64,000 nt of DNA from Leptolyngbya iicbica LK (GTDB lineage Bacteria; Cyanobacteriota; Cyanobacteriia; Phormidesmidales; Phormidesmidaceae): positions 759,359 through 823,358 of the forward strand of contig NZ_QVFV01000002.1 in NCBI RefSeq assembly GCF_004212215.1. The letters are read 5' to 3'. The notes under the pieces were generated by a model that did not search any database, was not told the origin of the DNA, and saw nothing but the letters and a program-made list of their open reading frames with translations. The position numbers were made by a program, and so were the translations under genes. Position 1 is the first letter of the stretch. Each line of letters opens with the position of its first letter. Positions 1 through 9,226 of this stretch are shown in pieces.

Positions 1-220
1 CTCAGGCGCACTTTCTCGGACTTCTCCCTGCGGCGTTCTGAATTTAATCAGGCTCTAAAACTTTTGTCCTTGTACTGAGGCTAGGAGCATATGTCTCAAC
101 AGTGGCAGGCAGCCAATCAGAAGAATTGGCCGTAATCATTGATGCGAAAGGGATCCGACGACTTTACTCAAAGGAAAAATAGTTCTTGATAAAGAGGCTT
201 GATGTTCTAGGTGACGAAAG

Positions 221-260
221 AGGGCTGAAATGACTGTCGTATAGTCATTTCAGCCCTTTT
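221..260 (+). terminator. Intrinsic terminator of a gene lying upstream of the window
   Basis: A 15-bp perfect stem (221-235 pairs with 243-257) with a 7-base loop is followed by TTTT. The T-run lies on the + strand side only, so it ends a rightward transcript. No coding region was recognised in bases 1-220, so the transcript may be a gene ending before the window or an untranslated RNA. Confidence 0.75.
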
Positions 261-401
261 GGAGCTTGGAAGCTAATCCTTTAAAACTTGGAAAAATAAT
301 TCTTTAATGGACAGTGCAGCATCATTTCTTGGGCCTGATTACGGCGACTTTTGCCGCCATACTGGTCACCTCCTGCTTGTATCTGTTACTGACGCCCAGC
401 C

Positions 402-1334
402 ATGACTCATCCTGCTGCTGAAACCGCCGCCCAGTCTTACTGGGTCGTGTTTAACCCAGTCTCCGGAACTGGTCAACCCGGCGACAAACTGACCGAAATT
501 CAGTCTGCTTTAGAATCGCTCTGCCATTTGACGGTGCGCTTGACCAAACCCGACCTGAGTGCCGCTCAAATTGCGCAAGACGCCGTCGCCGCTGGGGCTG
601 ATGTGGTGATTGCGGCAGGCGGTGACGGCACTGTATCCGGCGTGGCCTCGGCGCTGGTGGATACCGACGTGGCCCTGGGCATCATCCCCACGGGCACCGC
701 TAACGCCTTTGCCTCAGCGCTGAATATTCCCGAAAGTGTGCTCGATGCCTGCGACATTATCCAAACCGGGCAGCATCAGCGCGTCGATACCGCCTGGTGT
801 AACGACCGACTCATGCTGCTGGTGGCCTGCATCGGCTTTGAGGCGGAGCTCCTAGACCGGATGGATCGGGAGGAAAAGTCGCAGTTGGGCAAGCTGGCGA
901 TCGTCACTAACAGTCTGAAAGAACTGCGTGACGTCAGGCAATTTGAAACGCAGCTCGAAACGCCCGATGACCAGTGGCACGAACCCGCCACTGCCGTCAC
1001 GATCGCCAACGCCGCCACTGTTGATATGGTGCTCGCTCAGGGGCCCGCCGCGGTCACGGCGGACGACGGCAACCTCAGCATCACCCTCGTCACCCCCGAG
1101 CATCAGTGGGGCGTGGTCAAATCAGCCGCCAACCTATTTCTGTCAGCACTACAGGAGCGGACCGTTGATAACGACACCGTCCATTCCTGGCAAGTGCCCC
1201 AGGTCAAGGTCCACACCGACCCCGCTCAGGCCGTCTTTGTCGATGGCGAACCCGCGGGCGAGACGCCCCTAACGGTGAAATGTCACCCGCGATCGCTCTC
1301 CGTGCTAATCCCATCGCCTGCCGAAGGCACCTGA
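402..1334 (+). CDS. Diacylglycerol kinase-family lipid kinase (YegS/DagK type)
   Basis: A 310-residue soluble protein of the DAGK catalytic family, which phosphorylates diacylglycerol, sphingoid bases or related lipids with ATP at the membrane surface. The family nucleotide-binding motif GGDGT is at residues 73-77, followed by GIIPTGTANAFA near 93-104, the second conserved glycine-rich turn. The C-terminal half (VTPEHQWGVV, VFVDGEPAG) matches the beta-sandwich domain of bacterial YegS/DgkB, whose usual length is about 300 residues. The ATG at 402 is the first start in frame. It stands alone, 140 bp after the terminator at 221-260. The exact lipid substrate cannot be told from sequence. Confidence 0.9.
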   Translation: MTHPAAETAAQSYWVVFNPVSGTGQPGDKLTEIQSALESLCHLTVRLTKPDLSAAQIAQDAVAAGADVVIAAGGDGTVSGVASALVDTDVALGIIPTGTANAFASALNIPESVLDACDIIQTGQHQRVDTAWCNDRLMLLVACIGFEAELLDRMDREEKSQLGKLAIVTNSLKELRDVRQFETQLETPDDQWHEPATAVTIANAATVDMVLAQGPAAVTADDGNLSITLVTPEHQWGVVKSAANLFLSALQERTVDNDTVHSWQVPQVKVHTDPAQAVFVDGEPAGETPLTVKCHPRSLSVLIPSPAEGT

Positions 1335-1380
1335 TTGCTCATTGATATCAAATCCGTTTGCATCATTTCACTTGAAGACT

Positions 1381-1600
1381 CTCACCCTAAATTCCTCTCC
1401 TGCTCTGGGCTACCGCTTAGACACATCTCGGAGATGAGCCATTGCCCAGCCTTCAAAGGGGTTCTCAAACACTTCGAGACCCCCTTTGAAGGCCGCATCC
1501 CCCAGAAAAAACTTGACGCCATCGCCGAAAACCGCGACGACTTTGCTGACGGGGACTCCGCCCCGGTTAACCTTATTGGGCAACCGGGGTTACCCCTCCT
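1381..1600. repeat. Two adjacent hairpin-forming palindromes between convergent genes
   Basis: Arms 1449-1466 and 1476-1493 pair over 17 of 18 positions (GCCTTCAAAGGGG type). A second pair, CCCCGGTT at 1561-1568 with AACCGGGG at 1582-1589, lies 70 bp on. Neither is followed by a T-run, so they are not typical terminators. They sit in the space between the convergent lipid kinase and Sll1717-type ATPase genes and resemble a small dispersed palindromic repeat or MITE remnant. An open frame crosses them but has no recognisable protein character. Confidence 0.5.
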
Positions 1601-1611
1601 GGCGACGATCA

Positions 1612-3138
1612 CTAAGCCGAGAGCTCCAAGCGATAGTGGGGATGATCGGGAAAGGGATACACGCAAACTTTCTCGGTCATACGGACATTGAGCTTGCGAT
1701 AAAACATGGGATGGATGGCACATAAATCATCATCCGCGATGATCAATCGCCCCGTTTGGAAATACTCAAAATCGGCTTCCACCATGGTTTGGCTGCGATC
1801 GCTCTGGCGCACCCGCCCCACAATCCCCAGTTCCGCTACAAACTGCCGAAACCGATAGGGCGAATACTCATCCGACCATTGCGACGCCGTGCGGTGAGCC
1901 CGCTTATCGAGTTCTTTGCCTTCAAAAATCGGGGAGATGCCCGCCAGCGCATCGGCAATTCGCGCCGCGTTGGGATACACCGCACTGTAGGCATTGAAGA
2001 CCTCTTGGGCCAACACCTCAGCCGCCGCCTCGACGCCCGCCGTAATACACCGCGACGAGATGTGGGGAAATTCGCCCAACATCATGGCTTCCTCAGCGAT
2101 CGCATTACAGAGCACAATCAACTGCCGAGGTCGCAGATGCGTATGCCGCAAAATAAACGGAAACGTTTTCTCATCAATGGCCTCCATCTCGTCTAAAGAG
2201 TCGCCAAAGTATTGCATCCAAACCTTATCTTTGACCTCGCGATAGTCTTGCCAATTAATGAAGGCAGTTCTGCTATTTGTCAGATTTTTCAGCCGCAAAT
2301 AGCGAAACAGTCGCCAGCAGATAATCTTCATCAAATCCTTCGGTTTCCAGTGCAGGTAAACCTCATTTTTGACATATTTGAGCGTATTTGAAATGTATTC
2401 CTCTGTGAGATAAGGAAACATCTCGTCCATAATAAAAACTTTGATGTAGAGCCCCTTGGGGGCATACTGTCGGCAAAACACAGCCGCAAACTCGACGAGC
2501 GCGGCGACCGACATCATCAGCTTTTCATCATGGATGGAATATTTCTCCAACGTATCGACGGAGATGAACAGCGGCTGATCTTGAGAGATTTCCAACACCG
2601 CTTTCTTGGCTTCCTCAAAGGCCGCACTACGAAAAATGCCCTCTAAATCGTCATACAAACAACCGTTGCTATCGACATAGCGATTAATCACGGCTTGTAA
2701 CAATGACCTGACTACGCACGACAGCCCACCCTCTTCATGAAACTGACAAATCGCCTGGATGCGGACATCGCGATGCTTGAGCTTATAAAAAATGGCCGAC
2801 CAGATCACGTATTCCCAAATCTTGACTAGCTGGGGAATCTGCAGATCGCGATTGAGCGCGCTGGGCTCAATGACTTTGGAAATGACTTCGTGAAAAGCGG
2901 CGGGCTCATCCACATCAATGTCGGTGACGCCCTGCAATGTTTGCTGAAAGGAGAAGAATTTAGCGAGGGCGGTTTTGCCCGCGCCGCGTCGGCCAGAAAT
3001 TAAATAAACAAATGGGTCTAAGGGATCGCGATTGAACTGAACAGCACCGAAATAAAATTGACTGTAGAGATTTTCGCCTAATATTTCCAGGTCAGATTCG
3101 CAGTCGGGCGCGCCAAAAGGCTGCAACGCATCAAGCAT
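1612..3138 (-). CDS. P-loop ATPase of the Sll1717 family
   Basis: About 508 residues. The Walker A motif GRRGAGKTALAKFF lies near residues 50-63 and LFISVDTLEKY near 190 is a Walker B-like strand, so it is a P-loop NTPase of STAND/AAA-like type. The whole-length pattern fits the cyanobacterial family named after Sll1717, proposed to act in signalling or defence; no biochemical function is established. The frame opens with TTG at 3147, but the in-frame ATG at 3138 is the more likely start. The C-terminal third has a helical region and a winged-helix-like ending. Single gene, convergent with the lipid kinase. Its long divergent spacer towards the lipase probably holds its promoter. Confidence 0.75.
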   Translation of the reverse strand: MLDALQPFGAPDCESDLEILGENLYSQFYFGAVQFNRDPLDPFVYLISGRRGAGKTALAKFFSFQQTLQGVTDIDVDEPAAFHEVISKVIEPSALNRDLQIPQLVKIWEYVIWSAIFYKLKHRDVRIQAICQFHEEGGLSCVVRSLLQAVINRYVDSNGCLYDDLEGIFRSAAFEEAKKAVLEISQDQPLFISVDTLEKYSIHDEKLMMSVAALVEFAAVFCRQYAPKGLYIKVFIMDEMFPYLTEEYISNTLKYVKNEVYLHWKPKDLMKIICWRLFRYLRLKNLTNSRTAFINWQDYREVKDKVWMQYFGDSLDEMEAIDEKTFPFILRHTHLRPRQLIVLCNAIAEEAMMLGEFPHISSRCITAGVEAAAEVLAQEVFNAYSAVYPNAARIADALAGISPIFEGKELDKRAHRTASQWSDEYSPYRFRQFVAELGIVGRVRQSDRSQTMVEADFEYFQTGRLIIADDDLCAIHPMFYRKLNVRMTEKVCVYPFPDHPHYRLELSA

Positions 3139-3519
3139 AATCGTCAATTTCCGGTAAGTAGATACGCCCCTAGATTACGACAACTGTCTGACTGGGATAG
3201 CTACTTTTCTGTCCATTGGCTTGCAGAAAAGTGTATGAATCTTGATGAGTTCTGCCTCCTCGTCTGAGGCGACTCAAGTATGAAGGTTGGAAAGCCTTCG
3301 ACCACCGCCACTCTCGCCCGAGTTAGAGGTCATCTGGTCTGGCCCAACTCTCTCGAATAATCAGCTAGGAGCGCATCCAGACTTGGGTGTAATGAAACTC
3401 CATAGGAGACGGCACAGCCGCATAATCGGCACAACCGCCGGAGCAATCGGGTCGTCTTGTTTTATCTTGAACACAACCGCGCTTGCCGCCGCGCGCCCAG
3501 TATGGAAAAAGGTGTCTTT
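3139..3519. other. Intergenic spacer between divergent genes
   Basis: This 380-bp stretch separates the divergently transcribed Sll1717-type ATPase and the lipase. It contains only short open frames without RBS or family character. It must hold both promoters, but no convincing -35/-10 pair was picked out by eye. Confidence 0.5.
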
Positions 3520-4161
3520 ATGTCTGCCCCGCGATTGCCGGTTTTGCTAATTCACGGCATTGATGACACGGCCAAGATCTTTCAAACTTTAGTCAATAGT
3601 TTGAGCGATCGCGGCTGGCCAGAGGTTCACGCCATCGACCTGGTGCCCAGCAATGGCGACATCGGTCTGGATGAGTTGGCGGCACAGATTCAAGCCTATG
3701 TGGAGGCCAACTTGCCCGCGCCCCAGCAGTTTGACCTGGTCGGCTTTAGCATGGGGGGCATTGTTAGTCGCTACTATTTGCAAAGGCTCGGGGGCCTGGA
3801 GCGGGTACGCCATTTTGTGACCCTCTCCTCACCGCACAATGGCACCTGGACGGGATATTTGCGATCGAATCCGGGAGCGCGGCAAATGCGGCCCAAGAGT
3901 GAGTTTTTGCAAGACTTAAACAGCACCGTTGATGACCTCACCCAAGTGGAATTCACCTCTGTATGGACGCCGTTTGACTTGATGATTGTGCCCGCCAACA
4001 GTTCTGAGTTGCCGGTGGGCACGATGATGCAACTGCCCGTGTTGGCACACCCCTGGATGGTGAGTGACCCCCGAGCGATCGCCACCCTGGCCGACCTACT
4101 GGGCCACGAGTTAGACGAGTCCACCAAGCAAGTCACTCCCAACGCCGAACTCTCGGCCTAA
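3520..4161 (+). CDS. Lipase/esterase, alpha/beta hydrolase
   Basis: A 213-residue alpha/beta hydrolase of the triacylglycerol lipase/PGAP1-like group. The oxyanion-hole element LLIHGIDD lies near the N-terminus, the nucleophile elbow GFSMGG gives the catalytic serine, and LSSPHNGT follows as in bacterial lipases. A histidine in DLLGHE close to the C-terminus is the likely third catalytic residue. The frame is open from 3457, but the ATG at 3520 is preceded by AAAAGGTG at a 5-6 base spacing and starts directly before the first beta strand, so it is preferred; 3502 is possible. No signal peptide is seen with this start, so it is probably cytoplasmic. Substrate unknown. Confidence 0.8.
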   Translation: MSAPRLPVLLIHGIDDTAKIFQTLVNSLSDRGWPEVHAIDLVPSNGDIGLDELAAQIQAYVEANLPAPQQFDLVGFSMGGIVSRYYLQRLGGLERVRHFVTLSSPHNGTWTGYLRSNPGARQMRPKSEFLQDLNSTVDDLTQVEFTSVWTPFDLMIVPANSSELPVGTMMQLPVLAHPWMVSDPRAIATLADLLGHELDESTKQVTPNAELSA

Positions 4162-4283
4162 ACGCCAGTCGCCACACCGTTTGTCAACGCTCCAGCAGGT
4201 TTTGCCGAAATTCAAATTCAGGGGTTTCGTTGCAGACAATCCGGGGCTATAATGGCCAAGCTAGTCTGAATAAGATTCTCCTT

Positions 4284-4372
4284 GGAAGCGTGGCTGAGCG
4301 GTTGAAAGCGCCTCCCTGCTAAGGAGGTAGGGGGGGTAACCTCCCTCGAGGGTTCGAATCCCTCCGCTTCCG
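4284..4372 (+). tRNA. tRNA-Ser (anticodon GCT)
   Basis: An 89-nt class II tRNA. The acceptor stem GGAAGCG pairs with CGCTTCC (4365-4371) with discriminator G. The anticodon stem CCTCC/GGAGG encloses CTGCTAA with anticodon GCT at 4318-4320. A long variable arm (TAGGGGGGGTAACCTCCCTC type) typical of tRNA-Ser precedes the T arm with GGTTCGAATCC. CCA is not encoded. Confidence 0.97.
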
Positions 4373-4900
4373 TTCTACAACTTATCCCTTACCCCCATAC
4401 TCAGGACACACAAGTCCTGAGACAATATTTGGCGACTTTTCCCTCATACCCTACCCCTTCTTTTTTGCGTTTTCCATCAGTTGCAAGTGTGAGACTCCCC
4501 ACGACTGGGCATACATCGAGACGAAGGTCAGGAAAATTTGGGCAGCATTACGTCCTCCCACACTCGTACAGCAGATACTCTTGCCGTCGCCCGAGACTTG
4601 GGTGTCGCCAGTTTTCGACAACGTCGCTAACGACCAGGCGTTAAACACCTCGACCTAGCAGTCCGGGGGAAGGGTCAAGGCCGTGCGGCGAAAAGTGGAG
4701 TAGGAAAGCATCGGTTGCTCAGCCCGGAGCTGCAACAACTCATGTAACTGAGACTCATGTAACTGAGACTCATGCTGCTGTTCAGAATGACGAGCTGACC
4801 TAAAAGCAAACTCTGCAAGACAAACTGTTGGATGTCTCTATCAATCAAGGCTGAAGGAATGTTCTTGCCAGACTTCGCCAGCCACTTTCATCAACAACCG
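4373..4900. other. Gene-free region downstream of tRNA-Ser
   Basis: No convincing gene is seen in these 528 bases. Both strands carry only short frames without RBS. It contains a 15-bp tandem repeat at 4738-4777. Its position at the 3' end of a tRNA gene is a usual place for integration scars, but no copy of the tRNA 3' end was found downstream within the region. Confidence 0.5.
4738..4777 (+). repeat. 15-bp direct tandem repeat, about 2.5 copies
   Basis: ACTCATGTAACTGAG occurs at 4738-4752 and again at 4753-4767, followed by a partial third unit ACTCATG at 4768-4774. It lies outside any gene, 370 bp after tRNA-Ser. Confidence 0.9.
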
Positions 4901-5731
4901 CTAAAGACCACTGCGGTCAGTCAAAACTTCGTATCCCGTTTCTGTCACTAATACTGTGTGCTCAAACTGAGCAGAGAGTGAGCGATCCAGCGTGACCACA
5001 GTCCAGCGATCGCTCAGCGTCCGGGTGTGTTTATTGCCCGCATTCAAAATCGGCTCAATCGCTAGCGTCATCCCCGCCTCTAGCCGCACGTTCGGCAACT
5101 GACGAGTCCGAAAATTGAACACCGATGGCGGCTCGTGCAAGTTACGTCCTACCCCATGGCCCACGTAGTTTTCCACAATGCTGAAGTCCGCCGCCTGGGC
5201 CACATCTTCGATCGCCCCGGCAATATCCATCAGCGTGTTGCCCGCCTTTACCTGCTCGATGCCAGCGTATAAAGCTGCTTCTGCCGTCTCAATCAAACGT
5301 TGAGCTGCCGCCGATACCTCTCCCACAGGAATCGTAATGCACGAATCACCATGAAATCCCTCAAAGTAAGCGCCGGTGTCCACTTTGAGCACATCACCCG
5401 CCCGAATTACTTTGCGCTGACGCGGAATGCCATGAACCACCTCATTGTTCAAGCAAGCGCAAATACTGCTTGGAAAGCCGTGATAGCCCTTAAAGCTCGG
5501 GGTTGCCCCCAGTTCACGAATGCGAGCTTCAGCAAACGCGTCGAGGTCGGCTGTGGTCATTCCCGGCTGCACCCGCTGGGCAATCTCATGCAGTACGGTC
5601 GCCACAATTTTGGCGGCCTGTCGCATAGTTGCAATCTCGGTGGCGTTTTTGAGCTCAATTCCCTTGACTCGTCGCCGTTTAGCCTGGGCCTGAGCACTCG
5701 GTCGGGAAAGCAGTTGGGACAACAAATTCAT
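4901..5731 (-). CDS. map: Type I methionine aminopeptidase
   Basis: A 276-residue M24 metallopeptidase that removes the initiator methionine from nascent proteins. Metal ligands are visible in order: D in [13 protein letters not shown] (both aspartates), H in [14 protein letters not shown] in AIEPIL, and E in [28 protein letters not shown] is the substrate-pocket strand, given here only as a landmark. Bacterial type I enzymes are usually about 250-265 residues; this one has about 25 extra N-terminal residues with a basic [11 protein letters not shown] stretch, a form common in cyanobacteria. Transcribed leftwards as a single gene, divergent from rplS with a 434-bp spacer. Confidence 0.95.
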   Translation of the reverse strand: MNLLSQLLSRPSAQAQAKRRRVKGIELKNATEIATMRQAAKIVATVLHEIAQRVQPGMTTADLDAFAEARIRELGATPSFKGYHGFPSSICACLNNEVVHGIPRQRKVIRAGDVLKVDTGAYFEGFHGDSCITIPVGEVSAAAQRLIETAEAALYAGIEQVKAGNTLMDIAGAIEDVAQAADFSIVENYVGHGVGRNLHEPPSVFNFRTRQLPNVRLEAGMTLAIEPILNAGNKHTRTLSDRWTVVTLDRSLSAQFEHTVLVTETGYEVLTDRSGL

Positions 5732-6165
5732 AAACTAATATCGATCCGGCCTACAAGAAATCTAGATATTCGCTCAAGCGTGAGTTGACGTTAACTACGC
5801 AAAAGTTCAGTCACCTTAAAGTCGGTCTGTGAATGAACGGCTCTCAGTGTCCATTCCTTACGTTGAAATAACTCAGCGGCAGCAACCCGCACCACAGGCA
5901 ACACCTCAAGGCTGAGGAAAACGTGCATCAACGCAACTAACGCCATTTCGCCATATCAATAACCGAGTTAGACAACTCACTGTAGAGCAGTGTAACTTGA
6001 GAGTCCGTCTCTATGTAGCTAGTTGCCTGGTGACTCAGACAACAAGTGGATGTTGGATGGCGGCGATCGCCCTTAACGACGCAAATCAAGATTCTTCCTC
6101 GTTAGGGCTAGACAACTGTAAACAGCTTGTCCTAGTATTAAAGACTGTGCGCTTTTCCAAAAATC
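5732..6165. other. Divergent promoter region of map and rplS
   Basis: No gene is seen. The stretch separates the divergent genes map and rplS and holds the rplS promoter candidate at 6109-6138. One HIP1 octamer lies at 6063-6070. Confidence 0.5.
6109..6138 (+). promoter_or_regulatory. Candidate sigma-70-type promoter of rplS
   Basis: TAGACA at 6109-6114 and TAGTAT at 6133-6138 are spaced by 18 bases, with transcription expected near 6145 and the rplS ATG at 6166. It was picked by eye, with one mismatch in the -35 and two in the -10 hexamer. Confidence 0.35.
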
Positions 6166-6528
6166 ATGAATGCCGAGCAAGCAATTCGTTCGCTAGAAGC
6201 GGACTTTATCAAGACTGATCTTCCTGAAATCTACGTGGGCGATACTATTCGCGTCGGCGTTCGCATTCAGGAAGGGGGCAAAGAACGGGTACAGCCCTAT
6301 GAAGGTACAGTCATCGCTAAGCGCGGTGGCGGCATCAATGAGGCCATCACCGTTCGTCGCGTTTTCCAAGGCGTTGGTGTAGAGCGGGTGTTTCTCGTTC
6401 ATGCACCTCGCATTGCCGACATCAAGGTGTTGCGTCGCGGCAAGGCCCGTCGTGCCAAGCTGTATTACCTGCGCGATCGCGTCGGTAAGGCAACTCGACT
6501 CAAGCAGCGGTTTGACCGCAGCTTGTAA
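6166..6528 (+). CDS. rplS: 50S ribosomal protein L19
   Basis: A 120-residue ribosomal protein at the interface of the large and small subunits, bridging 23S and 16S rRNA. The family signature is clear: [20 protein letters not shown], then FEGTVIA-type [19 protein letters not shown]-type [16 protein letters not shown], and the basic tail [16 protein letters not shown]. Length is normal for cyanobacteria. The ATG at 6166 is the only sensible start. It is followed by tRNA-Trp and the secE-nusG-rplKAJL cluster, the usual cyanobacterial order. Confidence 0.98.
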   Translation: MNAEQAIRSLEADFIKTDLPEIYVGDTIRVGVRIQEGGKERVQPYEGTVIAKRGGGINEAITVRRVFQGVGVERVFLVHAPRIADIKVLRRGKARRAKLYYLRDRVGKATRLKQRFDRSL

Positions 6529-6581
6529 GGTCGGAGCTAGGCCATCCGTGATACCATAAGGGCCCTACGGGGCTTTGACAT

Positions 6582-6654
6582 GCGTCCTTAGTTCAGTTGG
6601 TAGAACGCAGGTCTCCAAAACCTGATGTCCGGGGTTCGAGTCCTCGAGGGCGCG
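6582..6654 (+). tRNA. tRNA-Trp (anticodon CCA)
   Basis: A 73-nt tRNA. GCGTCCT (6582-6588) pairs with AGGGCGC (6647-6653) including one G-U pair. The anticodon stem CAGGT/ACCTG encloses CTCCAAA with CCA at 6615-6617. The T loop GGTTCGAGTCC is standard. It lies between rplS and secE and is probably cotranscribed with one of them. Confidence 0.97.
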
Positions 6655-6784
6655 CTGGGTGAATAGCACCACTGACCCAAAGGTTTTGCCCGCAAAATCT
6701 TTGGGCTTGGTGATGCTTAGAGAACGGCCTTGTCAAGACAGCAGTTGACGTCGTTTCGATTTTGGACTTTATAGGGCGATTCGC

Positions 6785-7030
6785 GTGGCTAAGAAAGAAG
6801 CTGAAAAAAAAGAAAGCACTCCTGAGGTATCGGCTAAGCAGTCGACCTCGAACGCTAATGCAGTGGCTTTCTTAAAGGGCACCAAAGACGAGTTAGCCAA
6901 AGTCGTCTGGCCTTCTCGCCAACAGCTCATTAGCGAATCGGCAGCAGTTATTTTGATGGTGAGCCTTTCGGCAACTTTGATCTATTTGATTGATCAGCTG
7001 TTTGGCTGGGCCTCAAGGCAGGTATTCTAA
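6785..7030 (+). CDS. secE: Preprotein translocase subunit SecE
   Basis: An 81-residue single-span membrane subunit of the SecYEG channel. A charged, low-complexity N-terminus (AKKEAEKKESTPEV) precedes the conserved amphipathic segment FLKGTKDELAKVVWPSRQQL and one transmembrane helix (SAAVILMVSLSATLIYLIDQLF region). The start is GTG at 6785; only a weak AGGG lies upstream. A TTGACG at 6745-6750 followed by a TTATAG about 18 bases on may be its promoter, which would leave a very short leader. The stop at 7030 directly abuts the nusG ATG at 7031, indicating translational coupling. Confidence 0.95.
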   Translation: MAKKEAEKKESTPEVSAKQSTSNANAVAFLKGTKDELAKVVWPSRQQLISESAAVILMVSLSATLIYLIDQLFGWASRQVF

Positions 7031-7702
7031 ATGGTTTCAGAAGCAGACTTTAATGCTGGCCAAGACCTAGAGCAGCCTGGCGCAGAGGAAAGTGGTCAAA
7101 GGAAACGGCCCCTGCGTTGGTATGCGGTGCAGGTTGCTTCTGGCTGCGAAAAAAAAGTCAAAGCAAGTCTGGAGCAGCGTTTGCAAACGTTAGATGTAGC
7201 CGACGACATCATCCAGATTGAAATTCCTCAGACGCCAGTCAAAAAAGTTCGTAAGGACGGTACCCATACCAACGCGGAAGAAAAAGTTTTTCCGGGGTAT
7301 GTGCTGATCAAAATTAAGCAAAAGCGCGATGAGACACTCCAAGAGTGGAAAGTGCCTGAGGATGCTTGGCTGGTAATTAAAAACACCCCACACGTTATCA
7401 ACTTTGTGGGTGCCGAGCAGCGACGGGCCGTTGGTCGGGGCCGCGGGCACGTGAAACCCATGCCGCTGGGGCGGTCTGAAGTGGAGCGAATCTTTAAGCA
7501 GACCCAAGAGCAGCAGCCAGTCGTCAAGGTTGATATGGAAGCGGGCGATCGCATTTCGGTGCTGTCGGGTCCCTTCAAAGACTTCGAAGGAGAGGTAATC
7601 GAAGTTAGCCCTGAGCGTAGTAAGTTAAAAGCTTTGCTCTCCATCTTCGGGCGCGATACCCCGGTAGAACTAGAGTTTAATCAGGTACAAAAAGAGAGTT
7701 AA
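7031..7702 (+). CDS. nusG: Transcription termination/antitermination protein NusG
   Basis: A 223-residue elongation factor binding RNA polymerase and linking it to Rho or to the leading ribosome. The NGN domain begins at RWYAVQVASGCEKKVKASL (about 29-47). The KOW domain is at the end: GDRISVLSGPFKDFEGEV followed by SIFGRDTPVELEFNQVQK. A loop of about 20 residues around VKKVRKDGTHTNAEEKVFPGY carries extra basic residues as in other cyanobacterial NusG. The N-terminal 25 residues are acidic and poorly conserved. It follows secE without a gap and is 3 bp from rplK. Confidence 0.97.
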   Translation: MVSEADFNAGQDLEQPGAEESGQRKRPLRWYAVQVASGCEKKVKASLEQRLQTLDVADDIIQIEIPQTPVKKVRKDGTHTNAEEKVFPGYVLIKIKQKRDETLQEWKVPEDAWLVIKNTPHVINFVGAEQRRAVGRGRGHVKPMPLGRSEVERIFKQTQEQQPVVKVDMEAGDRISVLSGPFKDFEGEVIEVSPERSKLKALLSIFGRDTPVELEFNQVQKES

Positions 7703-7705
7703 TCG

Positions 7706-8131
7706 ATGGCAAAAAAGGTAGTTGCACTGATTAAATTGGCGATTCCTGCGGGAAAAGCCAACCCAGCGCCGCCCATTGGCCCGGCTTTGGGTCAGCATGG
7801 CGTCAACATCATGGCGTTCTGTAAAGAGTACAACGCCCGGACAGCTGATAAGGCTGGCCTGGTTGTGCCGGTCGAGATTTCGGTGTTTGAAGACCGGAGT
7901 TTCACCTTTATTCTGAAGACGCCTCCGGCTTCAGTTCTAATCAAAAAAGCGATTGGGATTGAGAAGGGTTCGGGACAGCCGAACAAAGATAAGGTGGGTT
8001 CCATTACTCGGGCCCAGCTTAAAGAGATTGCCGAGACCAAAATGCCGGATCTCAATGCTAACGACATTGACGCAGCCATGCGCATTGTTGAAGGCACTGC
8101 CCGTAACATGGGCGTCACTGTTGCTGACTAA
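7706..8131 (+). CDS. rplK: 50S ribosomal protein L11
   Basis: A 141-residue protein of the GTPase-associated centre, binding 23S rRNA at the stalk base and contacting elongation factors. The N-terminal domain has the family motif [20 protein letters not shown] with the proline-rich switch, and the C-terminal RNA-binding domain ends with [13 protein letters not shown]. Length matches the family exactly. Start ATG 7706, three bases after nusG. Confidence 0.99.
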   Translation: MAKKVVALIKLAIPAGKANPAPPIGPALGQHGVNIMAFCKEYNARTADKAGLVVPVEISVFEDRSFTFILKTPPASVLIKKAIGIEKGSGQPNKDKVGSITRAQLKEIAETKMPDLNANDIDAAMRIVEGTARNMGVTVAD

Positions 8132-8237
8132 GTAATTGTCAGTAATTTTGAAGCAGCGATCGCGATCGCTCAAATTTCATGAGTTCATTTAGTGGGGAAG
8201 AAGGTTTCCTTCGCCAGTACCCCAAGGAGATAAAACC

Positions 8238-8954
8238 GTGGCTAAGAAAGTCTCTAAACGACTGAAAGCGCTGTTGGAAAAAGTCGAAGACCGCCCGTAT
8301 GAACCGCTGGAAGCATTGACATTGCTGAAGGAAACGGCAACAGCCAAGTTCCCAGAATCAGCTGAAGCTCATATCCGGCTCGGCATTGATCCCAAATACA
8401 CTGACCAGCAATTGCGGACGACAGTCATTTTGCCCAAAGGCACTGGCCAAACCGTGCGCGTAGCCGTGATTGCCCGAGGCGAAAAAGTCGCCGAAGCAAC
8501 TAATGCCGGGGCTGATCTGTCGGGTTCTGAAGAACTGATTGATGATATTCAGAAAGGCATGATGGACTTTGATGTCCTCATCGCTACGCCAGACATGATG
8601 CCCAAAATCGCTAAACTGGGTCGTCTGCTGGGGCCGCGTGGTTTAATGCCCTCGCCCAAAGGCGGCACGGTGACAACCGACTTGCCCACAGCCATTGAAG
8701 AATTCAAGGCGGGTAAACTCGAATTCCGGGCTGATAAGAGCGGCATTGTGCATGTGCAGTTTGGCAAGGCAGGCTTCGATCCCCAAGATTTGCTCATAAA
8801 TCTGAAGGCGCTACAGGAATGTATCGACCGCAACAAACCGTCGGGTGCGAAAGGGCGGTATTGGCGGACGCTATATGTCTCTGCTACAATGGGGCCTTCG
8901 ATTGAAGTAGACATTAGTGCTCTGCGTGACTATAAGCTAGCAGAGGCTGAATAG
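8238..8954 (+). CDS. rplA: 50S ribosomal protein L1
   Basis: A 238-residue protein of the L1 stalk, which moves with E-site tRNA; in many bacteria it also represses the L11-L1 operon by binding its mRNA. Conserved segments are visible: [17 protein letters not shown], the L1 signature around [25 protein letters not shown] (quoted in two parts here as [14 protein letters not shown] and [10 protein letters not shown]), and [16 protein letters not shown]. The start is GTG at 8238 with AAGGAG 10-12 bases upstream (8223-8228). Confidence 0.97.
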   Translation: MAKKVSKRLKALLEKVEDRPYEPLEALTLLKETATAKFPESAEAHIRLGIDPKYTDQQLRTTVILPKGTGQTVRVAVIARGEKVAEATNAGADLSGSEELIDDIQKGMMDFDVLIATPDMMPKIAKLGRLLGPRGLMPSPKGGTVTTDLPTAIEEFKAGKLEFRADKSGIVHVQFGKAGFDPQDLLINLKALQECIDRNKPSGAKGRYWRTLYVSATMGPSIEVDISALRDYKLAEAE

Positions 8955-9226
8955 GTTTGGTTTTTTGTCGTGATGTGGGATGACGCTACGGATACAAATT
9001 CTTTTCCCAATTGAATGAGTAACCGAAGACAGTAGGCATTTGTAAGTCCTGCCGAGGTTCAGATGAGCTTTTGCTGAGGTGATAGCTGCTTAATGCAGTA
9101 ATTTCCTTTGCCATGCTTCTGAAGCCTCGGTATTTACCGGGGCTTTTTTGCTGCTGAATTCATCCCGATCAAGGCAAAAAGCTGATTGACGACTGGCTCT
9201 CAACCCAACAAGGAGGTGAGACCGAA
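8955..9226 (+). ncRNA. Ribosomal protein L10 leader (autoregulatory mRNA element)
   Basis: The 272-bp space between rplA and rplJ matches the position of the widespread L10 leader, where L10(L12)n binds its own mRNA and controls rplJ-rplL. The sequence shows a kink-turn-like segment around 9040-9110 and a terminator hairpin at 9123-9150. Identity rests on position plus the hairpin; a covariance model was not run. Confidence 0.7.
9123..9150 (+). terminator. Attenuator hairpin in the L10 leader
   Basis: AGCCTCGG (9123-9130) pairs with CCGGGGCT (9137-9144) with one G-U pair, a 6-base loop and six T residues. Lying between rplA and rplJ, it would partly stop read-through from rplKA into rplJL. 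Confidence 0.8.

Noticed and set aside
1335-1691. 118-codon frame after the lipid kinase
   Set aside because: It runs straight through the two palindromes at 1449-1589 and overlaps the end of the Sll1717-type gene; no RBS.
4738-4777. Possible CRISPR array
   Set aside because: The units are directly adjacent with no spacers and only 2.5 copies; no cas genes are present in the window.
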